From Pseudomonas syringae (GTDB taxonomy: Bacteria; Pseudomonadota; Gammaproteobacteria; Pseudomonadales; Pseudomonadaceae), in contig NZ_WKEQ01000003.1 in assembly GCF_021605415.1 (NCBI RefSeq), forward strand, positions 62,001 through 126,000: DNA of 64,000 nt. Reading direction: 5' to 3'. The translations under genes and the position numbers were made by a program. Of this stretch, positions 53,673 through 62,358 are shown one piece after another (position 1 is the first letter of the stretch; every line of letters begins with the position of its first letter). The notes beneath the pieces are model-generated. The model saw nothing but the letters and a program-made list of their open reading frames with translations. It did not search any database and was not told the origin of the DNA.

Positions 53673-55491
53673 GCATCAACCCGAACGACAAAGTGCCATC
53701 GATGCCCACGGCATCATCGGCGACATGCGCAGCGCGGCGCTGATTAACGACAAAGGCAGCGTGGATTTTTTCTGCTGGCCGGAATTCGACAGCCCGACGA
53801 TTTTCTGTTCACTGCTCGACACCCCCGATGCCGGAATTTTCCAGTTATCGCCGCAGTTGAAGGATGCCCGCCGTGAACAGATTTACCTGCCCGACACCAA
53901 CGTCCTGTTGACCCGTTGGCTGAGCGACAGCGCAGTGGTGGAAGTCACTGACCTGTTGCCGATCAGCGAACATGACGACGATCTGCCGCTGTTGATGCGC
54001 CGGGTGCGAGTCGTCCACGGCGAGGCTACGTTTCATATGTGCTGCGCCGTGAAGCACGACTACGCCCGCGCCGACACGCGCGCGCGGCTGGATGACAGCA
54101 CCGTGATCTTTAGCGCGGCCGGGCAGCCGTCGTTGCGACTGACGTCCGATCAGGAACTGCGTATCGACAATGATGCAGCCGTCGCCGCGTTTACGTTGAA
54201 ACAGGGCGAAGGCGCCGAGTTCCTGCTGGGAGCTGAAGACGATCCACGTTTCGTCGAGGGCGCGGCGCAACTGTGCGTGGAGCGCACGTTGAAGTTCTGG
54301 CGCGACTGGATTCATCAGTCCAACTACCGCGGTCGCTGGCGCGAAACGGTCAATCGCTCGGCCCTGGCGCTGAAGCTGCTGACCTCGCGCAAGCATGGCG
54401 CCATTATCGCGGCCGCCACGTTCGGCTTGCCGGAAGCCGTCGGTGGCGAGCGCAACTGGGACTATCGCTACACTTGGATCCGCGACGCCTCATTCACCGT
54501 GTACGCATTCATGCGCCTGGGGTTCGTCGAAGAGGCCAACGCCTACATGCGTTGGGTGCGCGGCCGAGTCAGCGACTGCCACGCCAAACCGATGAAAATC
54601 GACATCCTCTATGCCGTCGACGGCCGCAATGAACTACCTGAGACTGAACTCACCCACTTGTCTGGCCACGGCGGCGCCAAACCTGTGCGCATTGGCAATC
54701 AGGCCTACGACCAGATCCAGCTCGACATCTTTGGCGAATTGATGGACGCGGTTTATCTGGTCAACAAGTATGGCGATGCGATTTCCCACCAAGGCTGGAA
54801 ACACGCGCAGGAAGTGGTCGATCAGGTTTGTGAGACCTGGCACACCGAAGACGTCGGCATCTGGGAAATGCGCGGCGAAAAGCATCATTTTCTACATTCG
54901 CGACTGATGTGCTGGGTAGCACTGGATCGGGCCATTCGTTTGGCGTCCAAGCGCTCGTTGCCGGCACCGTTCGAGCGTTGGGATAAAACGCGCCAAGCAA
55001 TCTACGCTGATATCTGGGAAAACTTCTGGAACGAAGAGCTCGGGCATTTTGTGCAGTACAAGGGCGGCACTGCCCTCGACGGCTCGATGCTGCTGATGCC
55101 GCTGGTGCGGTTTGTTGCCGCCAAAGATCCGCGCTGGCTATCGACGCTGGAAGCCATCGAAAAAAATCTGGTGCGCGACGGCATGGTCTATCGCTATCGC
55201 AACAGCGATGCCGACATCGACGGTTTGCCGGGCACCGAAGGCGCCTTTGTAGCGTGTTCGTTCTGGTACGTCGAATGCCTGGCCCGGGCCGGACGCCTGG
55301 AAAAGGCCCATCTGGAATTCGAACAGCTGCTGCGCTACGCCAACCCGCTGGGCTTGTACGCCGAAGAATTCGACAGCCATGCGCGGCATCTGGGCAACAC
55401 GCCACAAGCGCTGTCGCATCTGGCGTTGATCAGCGCGGCGACCTTTCTGGATCGGCAGCTGAGCGGCGACAAACCCGTCTGGCAGCCGTGA
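53665..55491 (+). CDS. Glycoside hydrolase family 15 protein (glucoamylase/trehalase-like)
   Basis: A 608-residue cytoplasmic protein without a signal peptide. The N-terminal beta-sandwich includes GDMRSAALINDKGSVDFFCW; the (alpha/alpha)6 barrel includes ERNWDYRYTWIRDASFTVYA, VGIWEMRGEKHHFLHSRLM and the C-terminal LPGTEGAFVACSFW. These match bacterial GH15 enzymes acting on alpha-glucosides such as trehalose or malto-oligosaccharides; the exact substrate cannot be read. The start overlaps the SDR stop, consistent with translational coupling. The spacer 55492-55755 shows no further gene. Confidence 0.88.
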   Translation: MAEHQPERQSAIDAHGIIGDMRSAALINDKGSVDFFCWPEFDSPTIFCSLLDTPDAGIFQLSPQLKDARREQIYLPDTNVLLTRWLSDSAVVEVTDLLPISEHDDDLPLLMRRVRVVHGEATFHMCCAVKHDYARADTRARLDDSTVIFSAAGQPSLRLTSDQELRIDNDAAVAAFTLKQGEGAEFLLGAEDDPRFVEGAAQLCVERTLKFWRDWIHQSNYRGRWRETVNRSALALKLLTSRKHGAIIAAATFGLPEAVGGERNWDYRYTWIRDASFTVYAFMRLGFVEEANAYMRWVRGRVSDCHAKPMKIDILYAVDGRNELPETELTHLSGHGGAKPVRIGNQAYDQIQLDIFGELMDAVYLVNKYGDAISHQGWKHAQEVVDQVCETWHTEDVGIWEMRGEKHHFLHSRLMCWVALDRAIRLASKRSLPAPFERWDKTRQAIYADIWENFWNEELGHFVQYKGGTALDGSMLLMPLVRFVAAKDPRWLSTLEAIEKNLVRDGMVYRYRNSDADIDGLPGTEGAFVACSFWYVECLARAGRLEKAHLEFEQLLRYANPLGLYAEEFDSHARHLGNTPQALSHLALISAATFLDRQLSGDKPVWQP

Positions 55492-55755
55492 TATTCGCCA
55501 GAGGCTGTCAGATATTTACGCTTCACAGACTGTTTGCAGGATTTTGCCCACGGCATTCGGGAGCAGCGTCAATCTGCTCCCCCCAATAATCAAGGCGCGG
55601 AGCCTACACCTCTGCAACAAACCCCGAGTAAACCCTATCCTGCAACTTGCACTTACACCCGGAAATACCTTGTTGCCAGCAGTTACATCCCTCCCCTACC
55701 ATCCAGCGCAACGGGCACAGCGGAGCTGTCCACAACCCGAATTCAAGGAACCGGA

Positions 55756-56145
55756 ATGACCCGACACGTCCACCGCCCCATCGACTCGCCCTTGCGCACC
55801 GGCCTGACCCGCGCCCAATTGTGGGAAGCCGACGACAAAGGCCTGATCAAATGCTGGGAAATCGGCCGCCAGCGCGCCAGCCGCTTCCCCGAACTCGCCC
55901 AACGCTGCCTCGCCAGTGAACTGCCGGTGCTCGGCTGGAAAGGAGGCGTCAGCCGCAGCCTGAAAAAACTCGAGAAATACGGCTCCCTCAAATACCTCGC
56001 CCAATGGCAGGGCTTGCGCGGGGAAGATCTGGACATCGATCTGGATGAAGAACAGGTAATGACGTGTTCACGGACGAAAATGGTCGTGACGTTCACGCCG
56101 GATCGGACGAAGTATTTCAATCAGGTGGAGCAAACCGAGACCTGA
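55756..56145 (+). CDS. Conserved-looking small protein, function unknown
   Basis: A 129-residue soluble, charged protein (TRHVHRPIDSPLRTGLTRAQ; KCWEIGRQRASRFPELAQRC). I do not recognise the family. The start is set at the ATG preceded by AAGGAA at 5 nt; the open frame extends further upstream but into a low-quality coding stretch. It has two Cys in its first half and a Lys/Arg-rich middle (SRSLKKLEKYGSLKYLAQWQ), which may bind nucleic acid; that is only a guess. It stands alone between GH15 and the GlxA-type regulator. Confidence 0.65.
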   Translation: MTRHVHRPIDSPLRTGLTRAQLWEADDKGLIKCWEIGRQRASRFPELAQRCLASELPVLGWKGGVSRSLKKLEKYGSLKYLAQWQGLRGEDLDIDLDEEQVMTCSRTKMVVTFTPDRTKYFNQVEQTET

Positions 56146-56298
56146 CTTAGCGTCGGCACCGTTCCTGGCAATACCAACGGGCATTGATTCGGCCGTCTGC
56201 GTAGGGGAATTCAGGCGTGCACCGTCGAAAAACCAGCTGTCGGACAAACAGATTTCCAGTGCTCGTTCAGATTTTTTTCACGATGACTGGAGGCTGTT

Positions 56299-57279
56299 TC
56301 AGGCTGGAAGCTTATCCGCAGCCCCTACCGAAAACCGCTCCCGGTACGCCTGCGGCGTCACACCGATGGCCCTCAGAAAACTGCGGCGTAAGGTCTCTTC
56401 GCTGCCGAAGCCGCAATTGGCCGCGACCCGTTTGACCGGCAGGCCAGTGTCGCTGAGCAGACGGCGGGCGGTTTCAACGCGGATCAGTTCGATGGCGCGG
56501 GCCGGGGTCTGGCCGGTGTCGGCGCGGTAGTGGCGCACGAAGCTGCGTTCGCTCATGCCGGCCTGTTCGGCGAGGGTCGGGATGCCGAGGTCGCGGTTAA
56601 GGTTTTCGCTGATCCAGGCGTGGAGGTCGTCGAAGCGGTTGCCCTGTTTTTGCAGTGACAGGGTGACACTGAATTGCGACTGGCCGCCCGGCCGCTTAAG
56701 GAACACCACCAGTTGCCGGGCGACGTCCAGGGCCATGTCGCGGCCGAGGTCGTCTTCGACCATGGCCAGTGCAAGGTCGATACCGGCGGTGACGCCGGCG
56801 GACGTCCACACCGGGCCGTCGTTGATGAAGATCGGGTTGGGTTCGACGTGCAGGCTCGGATGTTCGCGGGCGAGTTGCTCGCAGCGCGTCCAGTGGGTCA
56901 CGACGCGGCGACCGTCGAGCCAGCCGCTGGCTGCGAGCAGAAATGCCCCGGTACACACCGATGCCACGCGGCGGCAGCTTGCCGCGTATTCGCGCACCCA
57001 GTTCACCAGCGACGGATCCTCTGCCGCCGCGTAAACGCCCCAGCCACCGGAGATGATCAGGGTGTCGCCTGGATCTTGCGGCAACGGGTCGGCCAACACC
57101 GCCAACCCCGCCGACGACATCACCGCCCCGCCGCCGCAGGCAATCACCGTCGGCGCGTATGGCGCGGGCACACCTTGTTGGCGGGCGATGTCATTGGCCG
57201 AGGCGAACACTTGCAAGGGTCCGGTGACGTCGAGCAATTGCAGGTTGGCGAACGCGAGAACGTGGATGGCTTTAGGCAT
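56299..57279 (-). CDS. GlxA-family transcriptional regulator (DJ-1/PfpI + AraC)
   Basis: About 326 residues: an N-terminal DJ-1/PfpI domain (IHVLAFANLQLLDVTGPLQV; SGGWGVYAA; VASVCTGAFLLAASG with the nucleophile-elbow Cys) and a C-terminal AraC-type domain with two helix-turn-helices (IPTLAEQAGMSERSFVRHYR; VKRVAANCGFGSEETLRRSF). The ATG at 57279 is preferred; an in-frame ATG at 57309 exists. It is transcribed away from the DJ-1-family gene inhA and probably regulates it. Relatives respond to small nitrogenous compounds such as arginine or betaine; the ligand here is unknown. Confidence 0.88.
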   Translation of the reverse strand: MPKAIHVLAFANLQLLDVTGPLQVFASANDIARQQGVPAPYAPTVIACGGGAVMSSAGLAVLADPLPQDPGDTLIISGGWGVYAAAEDPSLVNWVREYAASCRRVASVCTGAFLLAASGWLDGRRVVTHWTRCEQLAREHPSLHVEPNPIFINDGPVWTSAGVTAGIDLALAMVEDDLGRDMALDVARQLVVFLKRPGGQSQFSVTLSLQKQGNRFDDLHAWISENLNRDLGIPTLAEQAGMSERSFVRHYRADTGQTPARAIELIRVETARRLLSDTGLPVKRVAANCGFGSEETLRRSFLRAIGVTPQAYRERFSVGAADKLPA

Positions 57280-57367
57280 TTGGCGTAATCCGTGGGGTGA
57301 TTGGCGCATGCGCCAGAACCTACGCGCCTACAGTGGAGCCGTCCACCCCTTTCACTGGAGAAGCACC

Positions 57368-58054
57368 ATGGCGTTGCAGATCGGTTTTCTGTTGTTCCCG
57401 CAGGTTCAGCAACTGGATTTGACCGGGCCTTATGACGTGCTGGCGTCGCTGCCGGATGTGCAGGTTCATCTGGTCTGGAAAGACTTGGCGCCCATCACCG
57501 CGAGCACCGGTTTGATGCTGACGCCGACCGTTACGTTTGACGATTGCCCGGCGCTGGATGTGCTCTGCATTCCCGGCGGTTCAGGGGTCGGCCCGTTGAT
57601 GGAAGATGAGCCGACCCTGGCATTCATCCGTCAACAGGCCGCAGGCGCGCGTTATGTGACGTCGGTGTGTACGGGTTCGCTGGTGTTGGGCGCTGCCGGT
57701 TTGCTGCAAGGCAAACGCGCGACCACCCACTGGGCTTACCACGAACTGCTGCCGACGCTCGGCGCGATTGCAGTGAAGGATCGGGTGGTGCGTGACGGCA
57801 ATCTGTTTACCGGCGGCGGGATCACGGCCGGGATTGATTTCGCCCTGGTACTGGCTGAGGAACTGGTCGGCAAAGACACCGCGCAATTGGTGCAGCTGCA
57901 ACTGGAATACGCCCCCGCGCCGCCGTTTGATGCCGGCAGCCCGGAAACTGCGCCGGCCAGTGTCTTGACGGATGCCCGGAATCGGGCGGCAGGCTCCTTG
58001 AAAACCCGCACCGAATTCACTCAACGGGCGGCGGCACGCCTCAACCTGAGCTGA
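57368..58054 (+). CDS. inhA: Isonitrile hydratase-like DJ-1/PfpI protein
   Basis: A 228-residue protein of the same length as Pseudomonas isonitrile hydratase, which hydrates isonitriles to N-substituted formamides. The nucleophile Cys101 lies in TSVCTGSLVL; Asp17 in QQLDLTGP fits the family. GGAGAAGCACC precedes the ATG. It lies head-to-head with the GlxA-type regulator, 88 bp apart. Other DJ-1-family activities are possible, and no isonitrile biosynthesis gene is near. Confidence 0.8.
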   Translation: MALQIGFLLFPQVQQLDLTGPYDVLASLPDVQVHLVWKDLAPITASTGLMLTPTVTFDDCPALDVLCIPGGSGVGPLMEDEPTLAFIRQQAAGARYVTSVCTGSLVLGAAGLLQGKRATTHWAYHELLPTLGAIAVKDRVVRDGNLFTGGGITAGIDFALVLAEELVGKDTAQLVQLQLEYAPAPPFDAGSPETAPASVLTDARNRAAGSLKTRTEFTQRAAARLNLS

Positions 58055-58238
58055 CACTCACCCCCTGCGGCAGCTCTTACACGGGATGGGCGCAATCATT
58101 TAAACGCGATGCGGCACCGGTGTTTAAAGGACGCTTGCTGTTACGCCACATGGGCTACAACGTCTTGCGCCGTTACCTACGACTACGCCAGAATCCGCCG
58201 GCTTGTGCGTCTTGGGCACGGGTTTTATCGTTGGCCGG

Positions 58239-58255
58239 TCACTGAAAAACAGTGA
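58239..58255. repeat. Small hairpin in the leader region of the DUF6124-type gene
   Basis: TCACTG-AAAAA-CAGTGA. It begins the 230-bp structured stretch before the gene at 58467. The remainder of the 412-bp spacer, 58055-58238, shows no gene. Confidence 0.6.
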
Positions 58256-58332
58256 TCGGGTTTGGTAGCCCGCTTTTTCCACATGACGCATCGTGTCACC
58301 GATTCAGATGCTCTCCAGCATTTGTATCTAAT

Positions 58333-58412
58333 GGTGGCCATGCGTAGGGCGCCCTCGGGCGCGCCGGTATTTCCATGTGGGCCGGTCTACCAACCTTCGT
58401 ATGGCCGCCACC
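58333..58412 (+). promoter_or_regulatory. Candidate structured RNA leader
   Basis: An outer stem joins GGTGGCCATGCG (58333-58344) with CGTATGGCCGCCACC (58398-58412), with one bulge. Inside are a GC-rich hairpin GCGCCCTCGGGCGC and a CCGG/CCGG pairing. It ends 54 bases before the downstream ATG. Such structure with a conserved small gene suggests cis-acting RNA; no known riboswitch class was recognised. Confidence 0.5.
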
Positions 58413-58466
58413 CTTCGTTTGGTAGCGAGAGTGATGGCTCCTTTTAATACATATGGAGCTTCATCT

Positions 58467-58829
58467 ATGTTTAAACCAACACCCAACCCACCAATCACCG
58501 ATCCGGCCTCCCCCTACGAATCCCTTGATTCGCGAAAACTCAACGACGCCGCCGAACGTGCGCTCGATCATTACCTCAGTCCCCCCGCCGAGGTTATCGC
58601 CACTCACTACCAGGTCAGCACGATGTACCGCGTCGATCCAAAAACCGACACCGAATCCCTGCTCGCCAATGCCTGCGAAAACCTGTCGTCGGCCGCCGTC
58701 ATGCTGGGAAATTTCGCCGACCTGCTTGAAGGCCCCCATCGCAAAACCGCGCTCGGCATCGCCCAGGTCGTGATGCTCGGCGAACTGGCGGTGAATCAAG
58801 CGCTGGATAACGTCGAACCAACGCTGTAG
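58467..58829 (+). CDS. DUF6124-type small Pseudomonas protein
   Basis: A 120-residue protein (MFKPTPNPPITDPASPYESL near the start, then AAERALDHYLSP). It resembles a family found in many pseudomonads (DUF6124, formerly called DUF3077), of unknown function. The C-terminal half is helical with MLGNFADLLEG and QVVMLGELAVNQALD. It has no signal peptide or membrane segment. TGGAG lies 9 nt before the ATG. The structured leader upstream is its most notable feature. Confidence 0.75.
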   Translation: MFKPTPNPPITDPASPYESLDSRKLNDAAERALDHYLSPPAEVIATHYQVSTMYRVDPKTDTESLLANACENLSSAAVMLGNFADLLEGPHRKTALGIAQVVMLGELAVNQALDNVEPTL

Positions 58830-58833
58830 CCAA

Positions 58834-58943
58834 CAGGTAGGAGCCGGCAGTGCGACGATTCGATTTGTCCGCGAAGGCGTCGGTTCAGACGAAATCAATG
58901 TTGAATGTACTGGCCCTTTCGCGGACAAACCCCGGCTCCTGCA
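58834..58943. repeat. Two nested inverted repeats
   Basis: CAGGTAGGAGCCGG pairs with CCCCGGCTCCTG, and inside it GTCCGCGAAGG pairs with CCTTTCGCGGAC (with mismatches). This is a large REP-pair-like palindrome after the DUF6124-type gene, possibly serving as its terminator. Confidence 0.7.
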
Positions 58944-58952
58944 CGAAAATCA

Positions 58953-58986
58953 AAATCAAAAGATCGCAGCCTGCGGCGGCTCTTAC
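58953..58986. repeat. GATC-type palindromic repeat, half element
   Basis: AAATCAAAAGATCGCAGCCT then GCGGCGGCTCTTAC: another copy of the element at 20775, 61487 and 62193. Confidence 0.75.
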
Positions 58987-59025
58987 GGGTATAAAGCTGC
59001 TTCGTTGGCACATAAGGCTTTTCCC

Positions 59026-59817
59026 ATGACGACTTTGCCATGGCTCTATCTCGCAATGCTGAGCGTCGGTTACGCACTGGCGCTGTCGTACGGACAACTC
59101 GGTTGGCTGGCGCTGATTTCCGTGGGGTTGCTGGTGTTCGCCGCTTTCGCAGTGCGCCAGCAGATAGTGCCGGTTGCGCGGTTTCTCGGGCATGGATTGT
59201 TCATCGTTTTGGCGTTGGCCCTGGCCACGCATTGGCTGCCGGGGTTTTCCAACGGCCGGGCGATTGACCCGCAGCGCTTCACCGACAACGCCGTGCCGTT
59301 CGCGATGTATTTGAATCTCGACAAACCCTTGATCGGCTTCTGGCTGTTGCTGGTTTGCCCGTGGGTCGTTGGTCGCCGTTCACTAAGGCTTTCGGTTTAT
59401 GCAGCCGTGATGGCGTTGGCCCTCACGGCGGTTCTGGTGCTGGGCGGCGCAATCCTGTTGGGCGTGATTGCCTGGGCACCGAAGTGGCCGGATCAGTCGT
59501 GGATCTGGGTGCTGAACAATCTGCTGCTGGTGACGCTGGTCGAAGAGGCGCTGTTTCGCGGCTACCTACAGGGTGGTTTCAGCCGTCGCTTCAAAAACCT
59601 GCCTTACGGTGAAAACCTTGCGCTGTTGCTCGCCTCGCTGCTGTTCGGTGTGGCGCATGCCGGCGCGGGATGGACGTGGGTGTTGCTGGCGGGTCTGGCG
59701 GGCGTCGGCTATGGTCTGGCCTATCGGTTTGGCGGACTCGGCGCTGCCATCGCCACGCACTTCGGGCTGAACCTCTTACATTTCGGGCTGTTCAGCTACC
59801 CCATGCTCGCCGGATGA
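59026..59817 (+). CDS. CPBP-family intramembrane protease-like protein
   Basis: A 263-residue membrane protein with about eight hydrophobic segments. The diagnostic CPBP/Abi motifs are present: EEALFRGYLQGG (paired Glu and Arg), FGVAHAGAGW and the terminal HFGLNLLHF. Family members process prenylated or peptide substrates in the membrane, but this one's substrate is unknown. The ATG at 59026 is chosen over an in-frame TTG at 59005; AAGG lies 8 nt upstream. It stands alone between the DUF6124-type gene and aer. Confidence 0.85.
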   Translation: MTTLPWLYLAMLSVGYALALSYGQLGWLALISVGLLVFAAFAVRQQIVPVARFLGHGLFIVLALALATHWLPGFSNGRAIDPQRFTDNAVPFAMYLNLDKPLIGFWLLLVCPWVVGRRSLRLSVYAAVMALALTAVLVLGGAILLGVIAWAPKWPDQSWIWVLNNLLLVTLVEEALFRGYLQGGFSRRFKNLPYGENLALLLASLLFGVAHAGAGWTWVLLAGLAGVGYGLAYRFGGLGAAIATHFGLNLLHFGLFSYPMLAG

Positions 59818-59920
59818 GGCAAATCGTCGGTTTGCAACGGCGTACATGAAACTGAAAAAAAACTTCAATAAATAACTGACCTCGCCGACAACCTGTTACA
59901 GCCTTGCGGATCCAAACACC

Positions 59921-61486
59921 ATGCGTAACAACCAGCCCATTACACAACGCGAACGGACATTCCCGGCGCAACAACGGTTGATTTCCACGACCGACGCCAA
60001 AGGCGTGATCTCCTACTGCAACGACGCGTTTGTCGAGATCAGCGGGTTTTCGCGCGAGGAGCTGATCCGTGCGCCGCACAACCTGGTGCGTCACCCCGAC
60101 GTTCCGTCGGCGGTGTTTTCGCATATGTGGAGCACGCTGAAACAAGGCTTGCCATGGATGGGCATTGTCAAGAATCGCTGCGCCAACGGTGACCATTACT
60201 GGGTCAACGCCTATGTCACGCCGGTGTTCGATGGCAATCAGGTGGTCGGTTACGAGTCGGTGCGGATCAAACCCACCGCCGAACAGATCCAGCGTGCCGA
60301 AGCGCTTTATCAACGCATCAACCAGGGCAAATCGCCGATTCCGGGCACGGACAAATGGCTGCCGATCTTGCAGGACTGGCTGCCGTTCATTCTGGTCAGC
60401 CAGTTGAGCTTCATGATTGGCGCCACGTTGAATTCGCAATGGGGCTTCGCGCTCGCCGCCGCGCTGTCGGTGCCGCTGGGCCTGTTAGGTCTGCAATGGC
60501 AACAGCGTGGCCTCAAGCGCCTGCTGCGTCTGGCCGAACAGACGACATCCGACCCGCTGATTGCGCGGATGTACACCGACAGCCGTGGCGCGCAGGCGCG
60601 TCTGGAAATGTCGATTCTCAGCCAGGAAGCACGCCTGAAAACCTGCCTGACGCGTCTGCAGGACACCGCCGAGCACCTGACCGATCAGGCGAAACAGTCC
60701 GACGCTTTGGCGCACAACAGCTCCACCGGGCTGGAACGCCAGCGCGTGGAAACCGAACAGGTTGCCACCGCCGTCAACCAGATGGCCGCGACCACGCAGG
60801 AAGTGGCCAGCCACGTCCAGCGCACCGCCGACGCCACCCAGGAAGCCAATCGCCTGACCGGTCGCGGTCGCGACATCGCCGGGGAAACCCGCGACGCCAT
60901 CCAGCGCCTGTCGGTGGTGGTCGGTGAAACCGGTCAGACCGTGACGCAACTGGCCAAAGACAGCGACGAAATCGGCGGCGTGGTCGATGTGATCAAAGGC
61001 ATCGCCGACCAGACCAACCTGCTGGCACTCAACGCGGCCATCGAAGCGGCCCGGGCCGGCGAAATGGGCCGTGGTTTCGCTGTGGTCGCCGATGAAGTCC
61101 GTCAACTGGCGCAACGCACCAGCGAGTCGACCGGGCAGATCCACGCCCTGATCGCCAAGCTGCAACAGACTGCCAGCATCGCCGTGCAGACCATGGAGGC
61201 CGGACACCGTCAGGCTGAAGAAGGCGTGGCGCGGGTACTGGAAGCGGATCAGGCACTGGTCGGCATCAGCGAAGCGGTGGCCAACATCACCGACATGACC
61301 ACCCAGATCGCCGCCGCGACCGAAGAGCAAAGCGCTGTCGCGGAAGAAATCAGCCGCAACATCAGCAACATCTCGGAACTGGCGGATCAGACCTCGGAAC
61401 AGGCGCACAGCTCGGCGCTGCTGAGTGAAGAACTGACCAAAACCGCCAACACGCAGTATTCGTTGGTGGCGCGGTTTAACCGCTAA
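59921..61486 (+). CDS. aer: Aer-type aerotaxis receptor
   Basis: A 521-residue energy-taxis receptor. An N-terminal PAS domain ([38 protein letters not shown]) should bind FAD as in Aer. A hydrophobic hairpin (about 145-190; [18 protein letters not shown] and [14 protein letters not shown]) anchors it, followed by a HAMP-like segment and the chemotaxis signalling domain with the conserved hairpin tip [20 protein letters not shown]. Length and closeness to ccoN agree with the Pseudomonas arrangement, in which aer lies near the cbb3 oxidase genes. A GATC-type palindrome and terminator follow. Confidence 0.9.
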   Translation: MRNNQPITQRERTFPAQQRLISTTDAKGVISYCNDAFVEISGFSREELIRAPHNLVRHPDVPSAVFSHMWSTLKQGLPWMGIVKNRCANGDHYWVNAYVTPVFDGNQVVGYESVRIKPTAEQIQRAEALYQRINQGKSPIPGTDKWLPILQDWLPFILVSQLSFMIGATLNSQWGFALAAALSVPLGLLGLQWQQRGLKRLLRLAEQTTSDPLIARMYTDSRGAQARLEMSILSQEARLKTCLTRLQDTAEHLTDQAKQSDALAHNSSTGLERQRVETEQVATAVNQMAATTQEVASHVQRTADATQEANRLTGRGRDIAGETRDAIQRLSVVVGETGQTVTQLAKDSDEIGGVVDVIKGIADQTNLLALNAAIEAARAGEMGRGFAVVADEVRQLAQRTSESTGQIHALIAKLQQTASIAVQTMEAGHRQAEEGVARVLEADQALVGISEAVANITDMTTQIAAATEEQSAVAEEISRNISNISELADQTSEQAHSSALLSEELTKTANTQYSLVARFNR

Positions 61487-61565
61487 AAGCAAAAGATCGC
61501 AGCCTTCGGCAGCGCCTACACCCATCACCTGTAGACGTTGCCGCAGGCTGCGATCTTTTGATCTT
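61487..61565. repeat. GATC-type palindromic repeat, full inverted pair
   Basis: AAAAGATCGCAGCCTTCGGC at 61491 pairs with GCCGCAGGCTGCGATCTTTT near 61540-61559 around a short loop with CCTAC/GTAG. A long hairpin directly after aer. Confidence 0.85.
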
Positions 61566-61572
61566 GCTGCAA

Positions 61573-61604
61573 AAAACCCGGACAGCGAAAGCTTCCGGGT
61601 TTTT
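61573..61604 (+). terminator. Rho-independent terminator after aer
   Basis: AAAACCCGGA, a 10-base loop, TCCGGGTTTT and more T. It ends the aer transcript. The rest of the spacer to 61801 has no recognised gene. Confidence 0.85.
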
Positions 61605-61801
61605 GTTTACCGTCCAGAAATGCCATATACGTCCGGACGTTTTTGACGACACTCTTGCGGGCTACAGAACCTTGCGCCTTTGCCTACATCCTTCCCAGAA
61701 CGCACCTGCTTGTGCGGTTTAAGGCAGGGCTCTATCGTTTGCTGGTCAAAACTTATTCACATAAGCTGGTCAGCATGAATACATATCCTTCGGAGGCTCC
61801 G

Positions 61802-61948
61802 ATGGCCACCACCAGAAAAATCGACAAGCCTGAGAAGAAGGTCATTGCTGATGAACTGACCTTTCTTGATGTTCGGCAAGCCGCTCGGGATGGGCAGAAA
61901 GCATTCGATAAATTTGTGATCACTGGCAAGCTACCTATTAAAAAGTAG
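61802..61948 (+). CDS. Small putative antitoxin
   Basis: A 48-residue basic protein (ATTRKIDKPEKKVIADEL; ARDGQKAFDKFVITGKLP). GGAGG at 5 nt before the ATG makes this start convincing, although an upstream ATG at 61775 is in frame. It is followed 6 bp later by a YafO-like toxin fragment, and this arrangement suggests antitoxin then toxin. It is shorter than usual antitoxins and I do not recognise its family, so the role is inferred from context. Confidence 0.5.
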   Translation: MATTRKIDKPEKKVIADELTFLDVRQAARDGQKAFDKFVITGKLPIKK

Positions 61949-61954
61949 GTCTGG

Positions 61955-62164
61955 ATGCCAGCGGTAAAAATCTCTGCGCTGTTTGAACAAATCGACAACT
62001 GGCGGAATTTTGCCGCTCACTTTTATAACTACAAAATCTGCGGCGACTTACCTGCCGTTTTCGGACGAGACGAACGACTCGACCTCAGGGATATGCACCA
62101 CATTCATTTGGCAAGCAATCAGGCGACTCAAGCACGTTGGGCAAAAATCCATCGTCAGTATTGA
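61955..62164 (+). pseudogene. Truncated YafO-type toxin
   Basis: The 69-residue frame contains FYNYKICGDLPAVFGRDERL and HHIHLASN. These resemble E. coli YafO (FISYKRDGVLPDIFGRD, then HIHLANE), an mRNA interferase of roughly twice the length. The piece between GRD and HIHLA is about 10 residues shorter than in YafO, and the frame stops after AKIHRQY, where YafO continues for some 60 residues. A GATC-type palindrome begins 29 bp later, so the end was probably lost in a rearrangement there. The comparison is from memory; a shorter functional variant is possible. Confidence 0.5.
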
Positions 62165-62192
62165 CTTGGACACCCAGTAGGAAAGCAAAAAG

Positions 62193-62264
62193 CAAAAGAT
62201 CGCAGCCTTCGGCAGCGCATACACCAATCCCCTGCAGGAGCTGCCGCAGGCTGCGATCTTTTGA
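62193..62264. repeat. GATC-type palindromic repeat, full inverted pair
   Basis: CAAAAGATCGCAGCCTTCGG faces CCGCAGGCTGCGATCTTTTG around a 28-base centre. It is nearly the same as the copy after aer. Confidence 0.85.
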
Positions 62265-62313
62265 TCTTCCGTTTTTTTGCAATGTTGAAATCGATGTCGC
62301 CCGGCACATCGCA

Positions 62314-62332
62314 TTCGCGAGCAAGCTCGCGA
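62314..62332. repeat. Short REP palindrome
   Basis: TTCGCGAGCAAGCTCGCGA, of the same family as 3992-4055, just before the end of the hydrolase gene at 62359. Confidence 0.65.
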
Positions 62333-62358
62333 TGGGGCCGGCACTGCCAGCGCATGCT

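Noticed and set aside
61487..62332. Repeats taken as a CRISPR array
   Set aside because: There are only two full copies, each a hairpin and far apart, with no regular spacers and no cas genes.
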